A stretch of 40,185 bases of DNA. Origin: an uncultured Pelagibacteraceae bacterium. GTDB taxonomy: Bacteria; Pseudomonadota; Alphaproteobacteria; Pelagibacterales; Pelagibacteraceae. A program made the translations under genes and the position numbers. Below, one piece after another: positions 7,466-15,747 of the stretch (positions are counted from its first letter, which is position 1; the number at the start of each line of letters is the position of its first letter). Location: contig CABXRL010000006.1 in NCBI GenBank assembly GCA_902514605.1, forward strand, positions 1-40,185, given 5' to 3'. The notes under the pieces are model-generated. The model made no database searches, was not told the origin of the DNA, and saw nothing but the letters and a program-made list of their open reading frames with translations.

Positions 7466-8359
7466 ATGGATTTCATGGTTTTTCAATATCCAATGATAAG
7501 TGTTCAAGCTTGCTTGGATGGAATACTTCTTGGAATATTATTTGCATTGATTGCTTATGGTATGGCTTTGCAATGGGGAGTAATGAACATCATAAATATT
7601 GCTCAAGGTGATTTAGTTATTCTAGGAGGGTACATTGCATACTTTATGTATCTATATGGAATTCATCCTGCATGGGGGGTAATAATATCACCAATTATAA
7701 TGTATTTTGTTGGAGTAGGTCTTTACAAATTAGTAATTAATAAAGTTGTTGATCGTGATTTATTTATCTCAATTCTTGCTACATTTGGCATAAGTATTCT
7801 TTTTATGCAATTAATGAACTTTGCATTTGGTGCAGATGTTGTTTTAGCTAATTCAGGTTACGGAACAACTTTTTTATTTGATAGCGCCGTAGTTTTACCT
7901 AACTCAAAAATATTTTCTGCATTTATAAGTATTTTGTTTGCAATTTGTTTAGTAATTTATATGAAAAAATCTAAACTTGGTCGCGCTATTAGAGCAACTG
8001 CTCAGAATGCAAGAGCAGCAAAAATTTTAGGAGTAGATACAGAGAAAGTTTATGCAGCTACATTTGGTATAAATGCTGCACTTTGTGGTGTGGCTGGAGC
8101 GTTAATATCTATTACATTTACAATTCATCCATACATGGGATTACCTTATACAATCAGATCTTTTATGATTGTAATAGTTGCTGGATTAGGAAATTTACCA
8201 GGAGTAGCATTATCAGGTATGGGATTAGGAGTTTTTGAGGAATTTGCAGATTACATTTTAGGTACAGAATTTAGAATTGGTGCAGTATTTTTATTATTAG
8301 TTTTAATTTTAGTTTATAGAAGATTTAAACTTTCTAGAAAGAGAGAGTATTTAAAGTGA
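7466..8359 (+). CDS. HAAT ABC transporter permease, LivH type
   Basis: A 297-residue inner-membrane permease with about eight helices. The start region (LDGILLGILFALIAYGMAL, then WGVMNIINIAQGDLVILGGY) is the LivH signature. The cytoplasmic coupling segment GRAIRATAQNARAAKILGVD lies at about 175-194. It pairs with the LivM-type permease at 8949 to form the translocation channel of the first transporter. It ends in TGA overlapping the GTG of the next gene. Confidence 0.9.
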   Translation: MDFMVFQYPMISVQACLDGILLGILFALIAYGMALQWGVMNIINIAQGDLVILGGYIAYFMYLYGIHPAWGVIISPIIMYFVGVGLYKLVINKVVDRDLFISILATFGISILFMQLMNFAFGADVVLANSGYGTTFLFDSAVVLPNSKIFSAFISILFAICLVIYMKKSKLGRAIRATAQNARAAKILGVDTEKVYAATFGINAALCGVAGALISITFTIHPYMGLPYTIRSFMIVIVAGLGNLPGVALSGMGLGVFEEFADYILGTEFRIGAVFLLLVLILVYRRFKLSRKREYLK

Positions 8360-8949
8360 AAAAAATATTCTTTTTAATATTTATATTTATTTCAACTAAT
8401 TCTTCATATGCTAATGAGAGGTTTATTCCTATTGAATTATGGCTTGGAATATCATCAACAGGATTAAATGAGCTTAAATTTTATGAGGTAAATAACAAAC
8501 AACATGGTGGTAAATTAAAGGTTACAGGACCAATTAATTGGAAAAATAAAAAAACAGGCAAAACAATCCAAGTTTACGAGAGAAAAAGAGGTTCAAAAAT
8601 TCAATACTTTACAATTACAAATAATGGTCAATGTTTAGGTAGAGTTTGGGATAGTCGAAAAAGAAGTAATGGTGTTGTAATTGCTATAGACAGGGGGTGT
8701 AAATTTCCTCTTGGAGTTTGGAAAGAAGGTGAAACACGTGAATTTTTTTCAGGTTATGATTATCCAAAAAAAAGAATTGGTATGAAAAAAAAATTAACTA
8801 TCAAAAAAATAGGTGATGAAAAAAAATGTCTTACTTTTAGATGGGTTCTTGTTCCTATGGGAGGAAAAAAATCAGGAAAAATAATAGACGATAATGATTA
8901 CACTTACTGTCCTAATAAAGGATTTACAAAACTGGTATCTAGAAAATAA
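8356..8949 (+). CDS. Secreted protein of unknown function within the HAAT operon
   Basis: A 197-residue protein with a clear signal peptide (KKIFFLIFIFISTNSSYA). The mature part is basic and beta-rich, with four cysteines (in QCLGRVW, RGCKFP, EKKCLTF and YTYCPNK) that could form two periplasmic disulfides. I recognise no domain. It starts at a GTG overlapping the LivH-type stop, and its TAA overlaps the ATG of the LivM-type gene by one base. It is therefore wedged, translationally coupled, between the two permease genes. A periplasmic accessory role for this transporter is inferred from position only. Confidence 0.8.
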   Translation: MKKIFFLIFIFISTNSSYANERFIPIELWLGISSTGLNELKFYEVNNKQHGGKLKVTGPINWKNKKTGKTIQVYERKRGSKIQYFTITNNGQCLGRVWDSRKRSNGVVIAIDRGCKFPLGVWKEGETREFFSGYDYPKKRIGMKKKLTIKKIGDEKKCLTFRWVLVPMGGKKSGKIIDDNDYTYCPNKGFTKLVSRK

Positions 8950-9998
8950 TGAATAAAAATTTAATTTTATATGCTGCAATATTAATTTTTGGTGTCTCAG
9001 CTCCGTTTATATTTCCAGCTTTTAAAGTTCAATTATCAATATTATGTGTTTTAATTGTTTTAGCTCTTACTTGGAATATTCAAGGTGGGGAAATGGGATA
9101 CAATACCTTTGGAAATATACTATTTTACGGTTTAGGAATGTATCTATGTGCCTCTGTGCAAGTAGGTATGTTTTTTCCTTTAGCAGAATGGACTGAAAGT
9201 GGTGGCGAAAAAACTTTTGTTCATACCCCAGCTCAATTTTTTCAAGGAATGGCAATGGGATTAGTAGTTGCTGCGGTTGTACCAACCATAGTTGCTGGAT
9301 TGATTGGTTATGCAATTTTGGGACTAAGAGGACATTATTTTGCAATTTGTACATTAGGCTTGGGAGTTGCTGCAGGAGAAATTTCTGGAGGTATAGAGAT
9401 CATTGGAGCTGGGCAAGGTTTTACAACACCGCCATTTCCTGATGTAGGAGGTTTAGAGTCAAGAGGAGAATTTTTTTACTTACTAAGTTTTGTTGCTCTT
9501 GTATTAACATTTATTGTGGTAAGGGCAATTTACTTTACTAGATTTAAATTAATACTTAACGCAATTAGAGACAATGAGGATAAAGCTGAAGCGATGGGTA
9601 TTCAAACAATGAAATATAAAATTATAGGCTGGATGATATCAGCTTTCTTTTGTGGATTGGCAGGTGGAATAATGGGAGGATTGGTTGGCTATATAGACTC
9701 AACAGACGTTGCATTTGATGGAAGAGAGATGGGAGTATTTATGGTGTTGATGGCTATCTTAGGTGGTAAAGGTACTTTATGGGGACCAGTTATTGGCGCA
9801 ACTGTGTTTCATATTTTTAAAGAGGGCTTTTGGACATTCTTTTTAGGATGGCAGTATGTTGCACTTGGTGTTCTTATAGTTGTGATAGTGATTTATTTCC
9901 CAGAGGGAATAATGGGATGGCTAAGAGAAAAATATCCTGAGAGATTTGGAGAAGTAATAGATGAAGCAGATCGAAAAGCGCAGGTAGAATTAAAATGA
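8949..9998 (+). CDS. HAAT ABC transporter permease, LivM type
   Basis: A 349-residue inner-membrane permease of normal LivM length. It shows NIQGGEMGYNTFGNILFYGLGMY near 44-66, GLRGHYFAICTLGLGVAAGEI near 126-146, and the coupling loop AIRDNEDKAEAMGIQ near 198-212, all family hallmarks. It is the second half of the channel with the LivH-type protein at 7466. It overlaps the following ATPase gene by 4 bases. Confidence 0.9.
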   Translation: MNKNLILYAAILIFGVSAPFIFPAFKVQLSILCVLIVLALTWNIQGGEMGYNTFGNILFYGLGMYLCASVQVGMFFPLAEWTESGGEKTFVHTPAQFFQGMAMGLVVAAVVPTIVAGLIGYAILGLRGHYFAICTLGLGVAAGEISGGIEIIGAGQGFTTPPFPDVGGLESRGEFFYLLSFVALVLTFIVVRAIYFTRFKLILNAIRDNEDKAEAMGIQTMKYKIIGWMISAFFCGLAGGIMGGLVGYIDSTDVAFDGREMGVFMVLMAILGGKGTLWGPVIGATVFHIFKEGFWTFFLGWQYVALGVLIVVIVIYFPEGIMGWLREKYPERFGEVIDEADRKAQVELK

Positions 9999-10735
9999 GT
10001 ATTTTAGAGGTAAACAATGTGAGTAAATCATTTGGTGGTGTTAAGGCAAATGTTGATATCTCAATGAGTGTTGAGAAAGGAAAAATAGTTGGTTTGATAG
10101 GACCAAATGGTTCAGGCAAAACAACACTTTTTAACTCTATTGTTGGAACTTACCCAATCGATAATGGATCGATAAAATTTAATGATAAAGAGGTTTCAGA
10201 GCTACCTGTACCAGTTATTGCAAAACTTGGTCTATTAAGAACATTTCAACAAACCAGAATTTATGGAAAATTAAATTGTGTAGAAAATATGCTAATTAGC
10301 CATAAAGGAAGCGATGCTAGTATATTTACAATATTTTCTAAAATTCCAAAAGATTTGGCTGAAAAAGCTGAAAATTTATTAAACTTTGTTGGCCTATATC
10401 AAAAAAGAAAATTAAGAGCTGGAGATTTATCTTTTGGTCAGCAAAAGTTACTAGAGCTTGCCATGGCGTTAATGAATGAACCAGAGATGTTATTATTAGA
10501 TGAGCCAACAGCAGGAATTAATCCAACTTTGATTAATGGAATTATTGATAGATTGATCAAGGTTAATCAGGACTTCGGTATTACACTTTTAGTGATTGAA
10601 CACAATATGAAAGTAATCATGCAATTAGCAGAAGATATTTTTTGTTTAGCTCATGGAAAAATGCTTGCTAATGGAACACCAGATCAAATTAAAAATGATA
10701 AGCGAGTTATCGATGCTTATTTAGGGGCGCAATAA
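9995..10735 (+). CDS. HAAT ABC transporter ATPase, LivG type
   Basis: A 246-residue ATP-binding subunit. Walker A is GPNGSGKTT (about 36-44), the signature is the variant LSFGQQKLLELA in place of LSGGQ, Walker B is MLLLDEPTAGINP, and the switch histidine lies in VIEHNM. It has the LivG-type C-terminal end (VIDAYLGAQ). It powers transport with the LivF-type partner that follows with a 1-base overlap. Confidence 0.92.
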   Translation: MSILEVNNVSKSFGGVKANVDISMSVEKGKIVGLIGPNGSGKTTLFNSIVGTYPIDNGSIKFNDKEVSELPVPVIAKLGLLRTFQQTRIYGKLNCVENMLISHKGSDASIFTIFSKIPKDLAEKAENLLNFVGLYQKRKLRAGDLSFGQQKLLELAMALMNEPEMLLLDEPTAGINPTLINGIIDRLIKVNQDFGITLLVIEHNMKVIMQLAEDIFCLAHGKMLANGTPDQIKNDKRVIDAYLGAQ

Positions 10736-11520
10736 TGTCAAATCAATATGAGGTTTTAGGTAAAGCACCGGCAGCAGAAGATTTAAAAAATTTATCTCCT
10801 GAAGACGTTCATCTAACAATCAAAAATCTCAATGCAGGTTATGGAAAAATGGAGATTTTACATAATTTTGATTTATTTGTTAGTAAAGCCCAGTCACTAT
10901 GTTTAATCGGACCAAATGGTGCAGGCAAATCAACCATACTCCACTCTATATATGGTTTTACAAATATTTTTTCAGGAAAAATCGAAATTGATGGTAAGGA
11001 GATTACCTCTTTAACTCCTGCTGAAAAATTAAAATCAGTTGGTATAGCTTATATCTTACAAGATAACTCAGTTTTTCCAGATATGACAGTTGAAGAAAAC
11101 TTGTTAATGGGAGGATTTATAAAAGATAAAACTGAAGAGTCTTATGAGGAGGCTGAGAAAATTCTTCAAAAATATGATAGACTTGGTAACAGGAGAAATC
11201 AACCCGCTAAAGTTTTGTCTGGTGGTGAAAGAAGATTGCTAGAAATTTCAAGAGCATTAGTAATGAAACCATCAGTATTGTTAGTTGATGAACCATCTAT
11301 TGGATTAGAACCAAGATATATAGAAATGGTTTTTGAAATCTTAAGAGATCTTCAGGAAAATGAGAAAAAAACAATTATTTTAGTAGAGCAGAACGCCAAA
11401 AAAGGATTAGAATTTGCTGATATTGGTTATGTTTTGGTATCAGGTCAAACTGCAATAGCTGGTAAGGGAGATGAGCTTTTAGATAATCCAGATGTTGGAC
11501 GCCTATTCCTAGGCGGTTAA
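10735..11520 (+). CDS. HAAT ABC transporter ATPase, LivF type
   Basis: A 261-residue ATPase. Walker A is GPNGAGKST, the signature is LSGGERRLLEIS, Walker B is VLLVDEPSIGLEP, and the switch region is LVEQNAKK (Gln, as is usual in LivF). It carries an N-terminal extension of about 27 residues (including LGKAPAAEDLKNLSPED) before the first strand of the ATPase fold, longer than typical LivF. It overlaps the downstream azlC-like gene by one base. Confidence 0.92.
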   Translation: MSNQYEVLGKAPAAEDLKNLSPEDVHLTIKNLNAGYGKMEILHNFDLFVSKAQSLCLIGPNGAGKSTILHSIYGFTNIFSGKIEIDGKEITSLTPAEKLKSVGIAYILQDNSVFPDMTVEENLLMGGFIKDKTEESYEEAEKILQKYDRLGNRRNQPAKVLSGGERRLLEISRALVMKPSVLLVDEPSIGLEPRYIEMVFEILRDLQENEKKTIILVEQNAKKGLEFADIGYVLVSGQTAIAGKGDELLDNPDVGRLFLGG

Positions 11521-12224
11521 TGATTAATTTAAAATATTTTTTAAAAGGTTTTTCCTCTATAAGGGGAGTTAGAAGTCCAGCCATAGCATTAGGCGCAAGT
11601 TTTATCGCTATCGGAGCACTGTTAAAAAATATCGGATTTACAATTCAAGAAAGTGTTTTCTCTACTTTTTTAACTTACGCATTACCTGGCTCATTAGTTA
11701 TGGCCGAGTCTATGATTGTTGGAGCATCATTACTAAACATATTTATTGCAGTGTGGTTAGTTAATGCAAGACTTTATCCAATGACAGTTTCTTTAATGCC
11801 TTTATTAATGCATAGAACGCAACCCAAATGGAAATATTATTTATCTTGTCATTTTATAGCAGTTTCTTCATGGCTTATAATGAAAGATAATTATGAACAA
11901 ATAAATAAAAAATCTAGAATTGATTTCTGGATAGGAATTGGAGTAGCAACTTGGTCAGTAGCGATTATTTCAACTGTTATAGGTTATTTTGCATCAGATT
12001 TTTTAAATAGAGATATATTAATTGGTTTAGCAATAATTAATCCTATTTATTTTACATGTATGATGGTTGGAGCAATGAAAACTGTTAAAATCAGTTTGTC
12101 AATTATCTTAGGAACAATTCTTGGTCCTGCCTTTTACTTTATATCTCCAGAGTGGTGTATTTTATTTGGCGGTATTTTTGCTGGTACTATTGCTTTTTTT
12201 ATAGGAGAAATGAGTGAGCAGTAA
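11520..12224 (+). CDS. azlC: AzlC-family branched-chain amino-acid exporter, large subunit
   Basis: A 234-residue membrane protein of the AzlC family. It has the GASFIAIGALLKNIGFT opening, the TYALPGSLVMAESMIVGASLL segment and NARLYPMTVSLMPLL, all characteristic positions of AzlC. With AzlD it forms a two-component exporter of branched-chain and related amino acids in characterised bacteria. Here it sits directly behind an amino-acid importer, starting one base inside the ATPase stop, so import and overflow export are probably co-regulated. Confidence 0.88.
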   Translation: MINLKYFLKGFSSIRGVRSPAIALGASFIAIGALLKNIGFTIQESVFSTFLTYALPGSLVMAESMIVGASLLNIFIAVWLVNARLYPMTVSLMPLLMHRTQPKWKYYLSCHFIAVSSWLIMKDNYEQINKKSRIDFWIGIGVATWSVAIISTVIGYFASDFLNRDILIGLAIINPIYFTCMMVGAMKTVKISLSIILGTILGPAFYFISPEWCILFGGIFAGTIAFFIGEMSEQ

Positions 12225-12537
12225 TATTTTTTTAATAATTTTAGTTACCTCGGCAGCAACTTTTTTATCCAGATTTTTAGGAGTTGTGAGTGCACAGAAT
12301 ATAAAAGAAACTTCAAAAATATTTAGATGGTTTAATTGCCTAGCTTATTCTACGCTGGCTGCTTTGATAGCAAGAATAGTTATATTTCCATCAGGTCTTT
12401 TATCTGAAGTAGATTATTTTGTTAGAGTAATCGTAGTAGCTTTGTCGATAGGTCTTTTTTATATTACAAAAAAAAATTTAGTTTACCCTACAATTTTCTC
12501 TGCTATCATGTTGTCACTTTTTAATACTTATTTATGA
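12214..12537 (+). CDS. azlD: AzlD-family exporter small subunit
   Basis: A 107-residue protein with four predicted membrane helices, of AzlD size and pattern (TSAATFLSRFLGV, then YSTLAALIARIV). It starts with GTG, overlaps the azlC end by 11 bases, and overlaps the next gene by 4 bases (ATGA). It forms the exporter with AzlC. Confidence 0.85.
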   Translation: MSSNIFLIILVTSAATFLSRFLGVVSAQNIKETSKIFRWFNCLAYSTLAALIARIVIFPSGLLSEVDYFVRVIVVALSIGLFYITKKNLVYPTIFSAIMLSLFNTYL

Positions 12538-13448
12538 TTAATGAAATTCAAGGTTTTGATATAAAATTTAACGAGAAAACATCTAGAATTATTAACATTG
12601 ATATTTCTGATGACATTATTGGTAAGTTAATATTTCCTTTTAATAAATTTGATTTAACTGCATTAGAGTACAAACCTTTTACACGATTTACAGTTGCAAA
12701 AAGTTTGGACGATTTGAGTAATAATAGATTATCAAAATTTTTAAATAATATAATAAAAGATAGAAACACTGGCTGCTTTATAATAAAACCAAAAAATATT
12801 ACCTCTAAAATCAACGACTCGTTTCTTGTAAAACTCTCAACAGCAGTTGCACATTTGATTGGTAAACCAAATCATGATGCAATGGCAGGTAAGTATTATG
12901 CTAGATTTCATGTTAAACATGTAGATAAAAGTGATTCATATTTGAGAAAAGCTTACACAAATATGGATCTTCATACAGATGGCACATACGTTAAAGAAAA
13001 AACTGACTGGCTTTTAATGTCAAAAATTGAAGAAAAAAATGTGGAAGGGGGAGAAACTGCAATGTTGCATCTTGATGATTGGGAACATTGTGAAAGATTA
13101 TATAATGATCCTGTTGCTAAAGAAAATTTTGTTTGGGGCTCCCCAAGAAGTAAAAATATTGATTACAAAGTGGAACATCCAGTTTTTTCCTCAGACGATA
13201 AAGGAAGAGCGCAAATTTCTTACATAGATCAATTTCCTGAACCCAAAAATATGGAACAAGGTATTTTTCTTCAAAAACTATCTGATAGCTTAGAGGAAAG
13301 TTCTAATAAAGTTATAACAGAATTACCTGTAGGCTCCGCAGTGGTCGCAAATAATTATTTTTGGCTTCATGGAAGAAAACCCTTCAAAGAAAATAAAGAA
13401 TTAAGCAGAGAGTTATTGAGAATTAGAGGCTCTTTTTTTATTAATTAA
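12534..13448 (+). CDS. CsiD/GlaH-family Fe(II)/2-oxoglutarate oxygenase
   Basis: A 304-residue protein clearly related to E. coli CsiD (GlaH, glutarate 2-hydroxylase). Shared blocks include ALEYKPFTRFTVAK, STAVAHLIGKPNHDAMAGKYYARF, DKSDSYLRKAYTNMDLHTDGTYV, LHLDDWEH and WLHGRKPF. The facial triad is His147-x-Asp149 with distal His279, and the C-terminal Arg-rich RELLRIRG supplies the likely 2-oxoglutarate anchor. GlaH hydroxylates glutarate, an end product of lysine breakdown, to L-2-hydroxyglutarate. No LhgO (L-2-hydroxyglutarate oxidase), GabT or GabD gene is beside it, so the substrate may be glutarate or a related dicarboxylate or amino acid. It is start/stop-coupled to azlD. Confidence 0.88.
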   Translation: MINEIQGFDIKFNEKTSRIINIDISDDIIGKLIFPFNKFDLTALEYKPFTRFTVAKSLDDLSNNRLSKFLNNIIKDRNTGCFIIKPKNITSKINDSFLVKLSTAVAHLIGKPNHDAMAGKYYARFHVKHVDKSDSYLRKAYTNMDLHTDGTYVKEKTDWLLMSKIEEKNVEGGETAMLHLDDWEHCERLYNDPVAKENFVWGSPRSKNIDYKVEHPVFSSDDKGRAQISYIDQFPEPKNMEQGIFLQKLSDSLEESSNKVITELPVGSAVVANNYFWLHGRKPFKENKELSRELLRIRGSFFIN

Positions 13449-13479
13449 TACTAAAATATTCATTATAAAGGACTAGTTT

Positions 13480-14244
13480 ATGAAATTAGGTTTTATAGGA
13501 ACAGGCAAAATATCATCCTCAGTTATTAGTGGGATATGCAGCTCCTCTATTAAATATAATAAAATATTCATTTCATCACGCAACAGTGTGAATGCAAAAA
13601 AATTAAAATCAAAGTTCAAAAGAATTTATATTGAAAAGAATAATCAAGATATTGTTGATAAATCCGATTGGATTTTTTTAGCAGTTACTCCCAAAGTAGG
13701 TGAAAAAATTATAAAAGAGTTAAGTTTTAGATCTAATCAAACAATAATTAGTTTTATATCAACAATAACTATTTCAAGTTTAAAAAAGATGATTAAAGTT
13801 AAAGCCCAAATTGTAAGAGCAATTCCTCTTCCTCCTATATCACTTAAAAAAGGACCTGTTCCTATATGCCCACCTAATAAAAAAGTTAAAAGCTTTTTTA
13901 ACAAAATTGGCTCGACTGTAGAAATTAAAAATGAAAAATTATCAATTAACTTTTGGTCAACTTCAGGAATGATGGCAGCTTATTATGAAATCTTAAGAAC
14001 GATGAGTGAGTGGCTAGTCTCCAAAGGAGTCAAAAGAACTGATGCTCAAAAATATATTACTTCACTATTTTTGGCTTTATCAGAAGATGCTGTAGTGAAT
14101 TCTAAAACGAATTTAAAAAATTTAGTAAAAGAGTCTCAAACTCCAAAAGGACTCAATGAACAAGGCCTTAAAGAGATGTCCAAAAAGGGTGTGTACAAAA
14201 ATATTATTAAAACACTTAATATGATCTACAAAAGATTAAATTAA
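13480..14244 (+). CDS. Pyrroline-5-carboxylate-reductase-like oxidoreductase
   Basis: A 254-residue protein with a Rossmann start (MKLGFIGTGKISSSVISGI) and a C-terminal helical dimerisation domain typical of ProC. It contains VRAIPLPPISLKKGPVPICPP (about 108-128) where ProC has a VRxMPN motif, and TPKGLNEQGL near 226 where ProC has TPGGTT. These changes suggest a divergent paralogue acting on another cyclic imine or keto substrate rather than the housekeeping proline enzyme. A Shine-Dalgarno-like AAGGA lies about 10 bases before the ATG. It sits between the CsiD-like gene and the second HAAT core and is probably co-transcribed with them. Confidence 0.75.
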   Translation: MKLGFIGTGKISSSVISGICSSSIKYNKIFISSRNSVNAKKLKSKFKRIYIEKNNQDIVDKSDWIFLAVTPKVGEKIIKELSFRSNQTIISFISTITISSLKKMIKVKAQIVRAIPLPPISLKKGPVPICPPNKKVKSFFNKIGSTVEIKNEKLSINFWSTSGMMAAYYEILRTMSEWLVSKGVKRTDAQKYITSLFLALSEDAVVNSKTNLKNLVKESQTPKGLNEQGLKEMSKKGVYKNIIKTLNMIYKRLN

Positions 14245-14250
14245 TTTAAG

Positions 14251-15036
14251 ATGTCTCAAAATATTTTAGAAATAAATAATCTATCTAAATATTTTGGAGG
14301 GTTGGCTGCAGTTTCTAATTGTTCTCTAAAAGTCAAAAAAGGAACTATTACTGGAATAATTGGTCCGAACGGTTCTGGCAAAACAACTTTATTCAATTTA
14401 ATTGCTGGAAACTTAAAATCATCTACTGGAAACATTTTATTTAATAATGAAAATATTACTAATATGGAGTCTTATGAATTATTTTCTAAAGGACTTTTAA
14501 GAACTTTTCAGATTGCACATGAGTTTACAAATTTGTCTGTATTGGAAAATCTAATGATGGTTCCGGGAAATCAGCCGGGTGAGAAATTGATGAATACATT
14601 TTTAAAACCTTCATTAGTAGCTAGAGAGGAAGAGAAAATTAAAAAAAAAGCTAAAGAGGTTGTAGAATTTTTAAATTTGGGGCATCTATCAAATGAATTA
14701 GCTGGAAATCTATCAGGAGGTCAAAAAAAACTTTTAGAGCTTGGTAGGACAATGATGGTTGATGCAAAACTAGTTTTATTAGATGAAGTTGGGGCTGGTG
14801 TTAACAGAACATTGCTCAAAGAACTAGGTACAGCAATTGTAAAATTAAATAAGGAAAAGGGTTATACCTTTTGCATGATTGAGCACGATATGGATTTTAT
14901 AGGAAGATTATGTGATCCAGTAATAGTCATGGCTGAAGGATCAGTTTTATTTGAAGGTTCTGTTGAAGATGCAAAAAAAGATGAGAAAGTTATTGAAAGT
15001 TATTTGGGAAGAGGTTCGAGATTAAAAGATAATTGA
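14251..15036 (+). CDS. Second HAAT ABC transporter ATPase, LivG type
   Basis: A 261-residue ATP-binding subunit. Walker A is GPNGSGKTT, the signature is LSGGQKKLLELG, Walker B is LVLLDEVGAGVN (Val replacing the usual Pro after the catalytic Glu), and the switch is MIEHDM. It starts 6 bases after the reductase stop. It pairs with the LivF-type gene that follows. Confidence 0.92.
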   Translation: MSQNILEINNLSKYFGGLAAVSNCSLKVKKGTITGIIGPNGSGKTTLFNLIAGNLKSSTGNILFNNENITNMESYELFSKGLLRTFQIAHEFTNLSVLENLMMVPGNQPGEKLMNTFLKPSLVAREEEKIKKKAKEVVEFLNLGHLSNELAGNLSGGQKKLLELGRTMMVDAKLVLLDEVGAGVNRTLLKELGTAIVKLNKEKGYTFCMIEHDMDFIGRLCDPVIVMAEGSVLFEGSVEDAKKDEKVIESYLGRGSRLKDN

Positions 15037-15038
15037 TT

Positions 15039-15746
15039 ATGGCATTTTTTGAGGGGACTAACATGACTGGTGGGTACGGTAATGGTCCTGATATTATTAA
15101 TTCATGTTCTGTTAAAGTAGATAGAGGCGAGATAGTTTCTATACTGGGACCCAATGGAGCTGGTAAATCAACTGCTATGAAAGCTATGCTTGGATTATTA
15201 GATTTAAAAGCTGGTTCAGTAATGATTAATGGACAAGATATTTCGAAACTTTCACCACAAGATAGAGTTAAGAAAGGTATTTCATTCGTGCCACAAACAA
15301 AAAATGTTTTTGCAGGCATGACAGTTGAAGAAAATTTAGAAATGGGAGCATTTTTAATAGATAAGGACTACAATGAAGTAATTCATGAGATTTATGATTT
15401 GTTTCCAATTTTAAAAGAAAAAAAAAGTCAGCTAGTTGGAGAGTTATCAGGAGGCCAAAGACAACAAGTTGCACTAGGCAGAGCTTTAATGATTAAACCC
15501 TCAGTTTTAATGCTAGACGAACCAACAGCTGGAGTGTCACCCATTGTTATGGATGAACTGTTTGATCATATTGTAAAAGTAAAAAGAACTAACGTTGCAA
15601 TATTAATGGTAGAACAGAATGCAAAACAAGCATTAAGTATTTCAGATAGGGGCTATGTTTTAGTGACAGGTGAAAATCGTTATTCTGGAACTGGTAAAGA
15701 ATTATTAAACGATCAAAGAGTAAGAAGTTCTTTTTTAGGTGGTTGA
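15039..15746 (+). CDS. Second HAAT ABC transporter ATPase, LivF type
   Basis: A 235-residue ATPase from the ATG at 15039, two bases after the preceding stop. An in-frame TTG at 15033 is possible but less likely. Walker A is GPNGAGKST, the signature is LSGGQRQQVALG, Walker B is VLMLDEPTAGVSP, and the switch is VEQNAKQ. The C-terminus (SSFLGG) is typical of LivF. Confidence 0.92.
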   Translation: MAFFEGTNMTGGYGNGPDIINSCSVKVDRGEIVSILGPNGAGKSTAMKAMLGLLDLKAGSVMINGQDISKLSPQDRVKKGISFVPQTKNVFAGMTVEENLEMGAFLIDKDYNEVIHEIYDLFPILKEKKSQLVGELSGGQRQQVALGRALMIKPSVLMLDEPTAGVSPIVMDELFDHIVKVKRTNVAILMVEQNAKQALSISDRGYVLVTGENRYSGTGKELLNDQRVRSSFLGG

Positions 15747-15747
15747 T

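Noticed and set aside
15739..15747. GTG start at 15739 for the second LivH-type permease
   Set aside because: The ATG at 15748, immediately after the upstream stop, gives a conventional N-terminus; the GTG start would add only three residues. The choice is not certain.
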